Of a DNA stretch of 7,885 nucleotides, positions 6,188 to 7,885 are shown piece by piece; position 1 is the first letter of the stretch, and every line of letters starts with the position of its first letter. A program made the translations under genes and the position numbers. Source of the DNA: Nitrososphaeraceae archaeon (GTDB taxonomy: Archaea > Thermoproteota > Nitrososphaeria > Nitrososphaerales > Nitrososphaeraceae); contig JANWJI010000179.1 in NCBI GenBank assembly GCA_025449515.1, positions 1 to 7,885 on the forward strand, in the 5' to 3' direction. The notes beneath the pieces are model-generated. The model saw nothing but the letters and a program-made list of their open reading frames with translations. It made no database searches and had not been told where the DNA came from.

Positions 6188-6882
6188 ATGTGGAAGGGTG
6201 GTTATGTAGTTCCCCTTGTAAACATAAATAACTTACCCAGAGTAAATTTAGTCTTAGGCTTGGAAAAGAGCAATACTAGAACTGAAATAATCTACGGAAC
6301 TCAAAACATAATTAAGAGAACATTGCAAAGAGTTTCTGCTACTATCAAAAAGATAGATGTTTGCATTTCTTCTGCAGCAGTAAAGGGAACTGTTAAAGCA
6401 GAACCTATTTTTAAGAAAACACTAAGACTTAAGGATATTGGTATCAAGATTAGAGACATTACAGAGATCACTAAACATAATCTTCCTTATTGCAAAACTT
6501 TAATGCTGACTGCAGAATTCCGTCATATGGACGGTATTAGGGGAATTTTTCAATAGTTGATGGAAGAGACTATCAAGCAACAGCAGCGGTTAATGAAGGA
6601 GATCCATCTAATGAAAGTGTTTTAAGCACTGCAAGGTCATTTGTGGACCAGCAACAATTCATATTTGATATGTTATGGCATAAGGCAGGTCCTGCAAAAC
6701 AGAGAATAAAAGAAATTGAACAAGGCTTGAAAAGATAATTTATTGAAACTATACAAGACCATTACGAGACACAAAAAATTTTTAGTAATATATTAAAATC
6801 TGCAAATGAGGAAATTCTGATAACACTCCCACTACTTTTCCTATTTCAAATAGTCCTAAAAGAATATCCGAATATTTTCTAG
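6188..6882 (+). pseudogene. Thaumarchaeal sensor-domain protein (histidine-kinase N-terminal type), broken
   Basis: The first frame (ATG 6188 to TAG 6556, 122 residues) carries 'TEIIYGTQNIIK', 'IKIRDITEITKHNLPYCKTL' and 'EFRHMDGIRG'. I know this as the sensory domain at the front of many Nitrososphaeraceae histidine kinases and signal proteins. The protein then continues in another frame from about 6541: NFSIVDGRDYQATAA, then 'SFVDQQQFIFDMLWHKAGP' and 'RIKEIEQGLKR', to TAA 6736-6738. The shift equals one base missing near 6544, where AAA in 'GGGGAAATTTTT' would restore the frame. After the TAA the same frame goes on, FIETIQDHYETQKIFSNILK and 'SANEEILI', as family members do, before similarity fades by about 6825 and a stop at 6882. 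No kinase core remains. Residues 1-29 do not look like the family; a TTG at 6260 is a possible older start. At least two lesions, so non-functional as written. Confidence 0.68.
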
Positions 6883-7001
6883 TTATCATTGCCAGGCTAT
6901 GGTTCATTGTGTTACTATTTAATAAATTATTTATGATATCGTTTCGCCCCATGATCATTTGCAGAAATAATACGTAGAGATGAATCCCGAAACTACGAAA
7001 C

Positions 7002-7024
7002 CTTCTCATTATGACTATGAGAAG
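7002..7024. repeat. Perfect 8-bp hairpin between convergent genes
   Basis: CTTCTCAT (7002-7009) and ATGAGAAG (7017-7024) pair perfectly around a 7-base loop. It lies between the plus-strand sensor pseudogene and the 3' end of the minus-strand small operon, about 58 bases past the operon's last stop. It could stabilise or end transcripts, but there is no T tract beside it. Confidence 0.35.
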
Positions 7025-7081
7025 CCTAATTCAATAGTATCTGAACACCCTAACTAGGTTAACACGTCTAGCCAGTAATTA

Positions 7082-7228
7082 TTAGTCCTTATATCTAGGA
7101 AAATAACTAAATCCATCTTGCATGAAGATTTTTTCCACTTCAATATCTTTGGATGATGACTGGTTTGTTTTCATCTTCAGTAATCTTGTCCTTTTTGTAA
7201 TTTTGTTACGTCTTTCAATACTTGTCAT
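7082..7228 (-). CDS. Small basic protein, second gene of a two-gene operon
   Basis: 48 residues, beginning MTSIERRNKITKRTRLLKMK. The N-terminal half is strongly basic (five Arg and four Lys in the first 20 residues); the C-terminal half is mixed and ends in an aromatic patch (DGFSYFPRYKD). Basic small proteins of this kind may bind nucleic acid or membrane surfaces, but nothing specific is recognised. The ATG at 7228 follows a GAAGGAG ribosome binding site about 12 bases upstream, and the gene begins 18 bases after the stop of the small membrane protein, so the two are almost certainly cotranscribed. Confidence 0.55.
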   Translation of the reverse strand: MTSIERRNKITKRTRLLKMKTNQSSSKDIEVEKIFMQDGFSYFPRYKD

Positions 7229-7246
7229 TATTATCAGAATCTCCTT

Positions 7247-7390
7247 CTATTTCAATAAGCCAACTTGCTTGTAGAAACAGGGCTTGATTGATTTGTCATG
7301 TATCTTACAAGCCGTAAAGTGCCATGCCGCTTCCAACGCAAAGAATACTGCTGCAAATCCAACACCAATGTATGCTATATTTTCTAACAT
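7247..7390 (-). CDS. Small single-span membrane protein, first gene of a two-gene operon
   Basis: 47 residues, MLENIAYIGVGFAAVFFALE followed by AAWHFTACKIHDK. One transmembrane helix spans about residues 4-23, and a short polar tail carries C28, C38, H24 and H31, possible metal or heme ligands though this is speculative. The open frame extends to a TTG at 7444, but the TATA box at 7413-7420 lies inside that extension. Its centre is 26-27 bases before the ATG at 7390, the ideal distance for a leaderless transcript starting at that ATG, so I choose 7390. The small basic protein follows 18 bases downstream. No family recognised. Confidence 0.6.
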   Translation of the reverse strand: MLENIAYIGVGFAAVFFALEAAWHFTACKIHDKSIKPCFYKQVGLLK

Positions 7391-7412
7391 ATTTGCTCTA
7401 AGATAATTGAAG

Positions 7413-7420
7413 AATATAAG
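7413..7420 (-). promoter_or_regulatory. Box A promoter of the small membrane protein operon
   Basis: CTTATATT on the minus strand, centred 26-27 bases before the ATG at 7390. The spacing implies transcription starting at or next to the start codon (leaderless mRNA). Confidence 0.55.
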
Positions 7421-7577
7421 GCTGTTGGACACAATATTTAACAATTGATAAGTATTTTATAAATAATAATCTGTGTCCTAAATGTTTAGTATCCAAAATG
7501 TTAGATGTATCATACATTTGTAAGTATAATCCTGTGATGTCAACATCGAAAATCTATAGTGTTGTCAATACCTGAGG

Positions 7578-7745
7578 ATGTATGGCAACAAATATGAAAG
7601 TATATTGGCTAAATTGGTCAGTAAAAGAAGACAATTATTGCACAATTTAGAGCATTTGCTTAAGTTTGGTTTGACCAGCTATTCTCATTTCGTGGTCTGT
7701 GGAATTGTAGTTACAGATTTACATTTATTATTGTGGCACCGCTGA
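7578..7745 (+). CDS. Doubtful 55-residue hypothetical protein
   Basis: ATG at 7578 opens a frame reading MYGNKYESILAKLVSKRRQL. A basic amphipathic N-terminal half leads to a hydrophobic stretch (SHFVVCGIVVTDLHLLLWHR), so it could be a small membrane-associated protein. GAGG directly abuts the ATG, too close to be a ribosome binding site, and only a weak CTATAG lies about 22 bases upstream. The 3' end overlaps, tail to tail by 18 bases, the secreted protein gene at the window edge. It may be real, a remnant, or chance. Confidence 0.28.
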   Translation: MYGNKYESILAKLVSKRRQLLHNLEHLLKFGLTSYSHFVVCGIVVTDLHLLLWHR

Positions 7746-7885
7746 AGGTGTTATCGACGAGGGAGTTGTCGCAGTAAAATTATCCAAAGTTGTTTGGTTT
7801 TTCACTGATTTTGGAATACCGCATATTTCTGATTCAGTTGAATTAACGAAGTTGAGTTTTGGATTATTAGGATCGCACATTTGAG
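7728..7885 (-). CDS. C-terminal end of a probable secreted protein (partial)
   Basis: The frame enters from the right edge and ends at TAA 7728-7730, giving 51 residues. It reads CDPNNPKLNFVNSTESEICG, then 'IPKSVKNQTTLDNFTATTPS' and a Thr/Ser/Pro-rich tail ending SAVPQ. The paired cysteines (CDPNNPK and ICGIPK) followed by a low-complexity T/S/P tail are, as I remember, a recurring C-terminus of exported proteins in Nitrosocosmicus-like archaea. Three N-x-S/T sequons (NST, NQT, NFT) in such a short stretch fit a glycosylated extracellular protein. The N-terminus, and so the function, lies outside the window; the ATG at 7880 is inside the conserved motif and is not the start. Confidence 0.65.
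   Translation of the reverse strand, partial: QMCDPNNPKLNFVNSTESEICGIPKSVKNQTTLDNFTATTPSSITPSAVPQ

Noticed and set aside
6782..7009. 75-codon minus-strand frame
   Set aside because: It lies partly antisense to the end of the sensor pseudogene, has no ribosome binding site or TATA box at a useful distance, and shows no motif.
7391..7444. TTG at 7444 as the start of the small membrane protein
   Set aside because: The box A at 7413-7420 lies within this extension and is placed for transcription beginning at the ATG at 7390.
1..7885. CRISPR array, tRNA or rRNA genes, transposase
   Set aside because: No regularly spaced repeats, no tRNA T-arm consensus in a foldable context, no rRNA segments and no transposase motifs were seen on either strand.

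Overview
The window looks like chromosomal DNA from an ammonia-oxidising archaeon of the Nitrososphaeraceae (Thaumarchaeota/Nitrososphaerota), possibly a Nitrosocosmicus-like lineage. This rests on several things: AT-rich DNA, archaeal TATA (box A) elements about 26-29 bases before start codons, GGTGA/GGAG ribosome binding sites, many very small cysteine-rich proteins, and three protein types I associate with this group (a patatin of about 590 residues with LQGGGALGAYEAGVF, a sensor domain with 'TEIIYG...RDITEIT...YCK...RH', and an extracellular tail with 'CDPNNPK...CGIPK'). The taxonomy is inference; there is no rRNA gene or other marker. Coding density is low and decayed genes are common.

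Layout. Positions 1-875 (minus strand): a hypothetical 134-residue protein with its own promoter, and a translationally coupled pair of tiny Cys/His proteins (49 and 67 residues). Positions 876-2011: no secure gene, but a perfect 16-bp palindrome, a promoter followed by two hairpins (possible small RNA), and a frame with several stops that may be a dead gene. Positions 2012-2576 (minus): a two-helix K+ channel with TVGYGD and an overlapping zinc-ribbon reading frame, probably one gene split by a frameshift. Positions 2577-3504: mostly non-coding, with two inverted repeats and one doubtful ORF.

Positions 3505-5284 (plus): a patatin-like phospholipase carrying both catalytic residues but broken by an in-frame TGA and a downstream frameshift. 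Positions 5418-5528: a short thioredoxin-like remnant that runs into the promoter of an intact receiver-domain response regulator (5528-6151). This is followed in the same orientation by a sensor-domain gene (6188-6882) broken by a frameshift and a TAA stop. Positions 7082-7420 (minus): a two-gene operon (small membrane protein, then small basic protein) behind a clear TATA box. The right edge (7728-7885, minus) is the C-terminal end of a probable secreted, Thr/Ser-rich protein.

How it fits together: response regulator and sensor domain would once have formed a signalling pair, but only the regulator is intact. The lipase is likewise probably inactive as written. I see no clear new defence or metabolic system. 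The most distinctive items are the channel/zinc-ribbon arrangement, the coupled Cys-rich mini-proteins, and the concentration of at least three broken genes within 5 kb. That last point needs a check against assembly error before it is read as biology.
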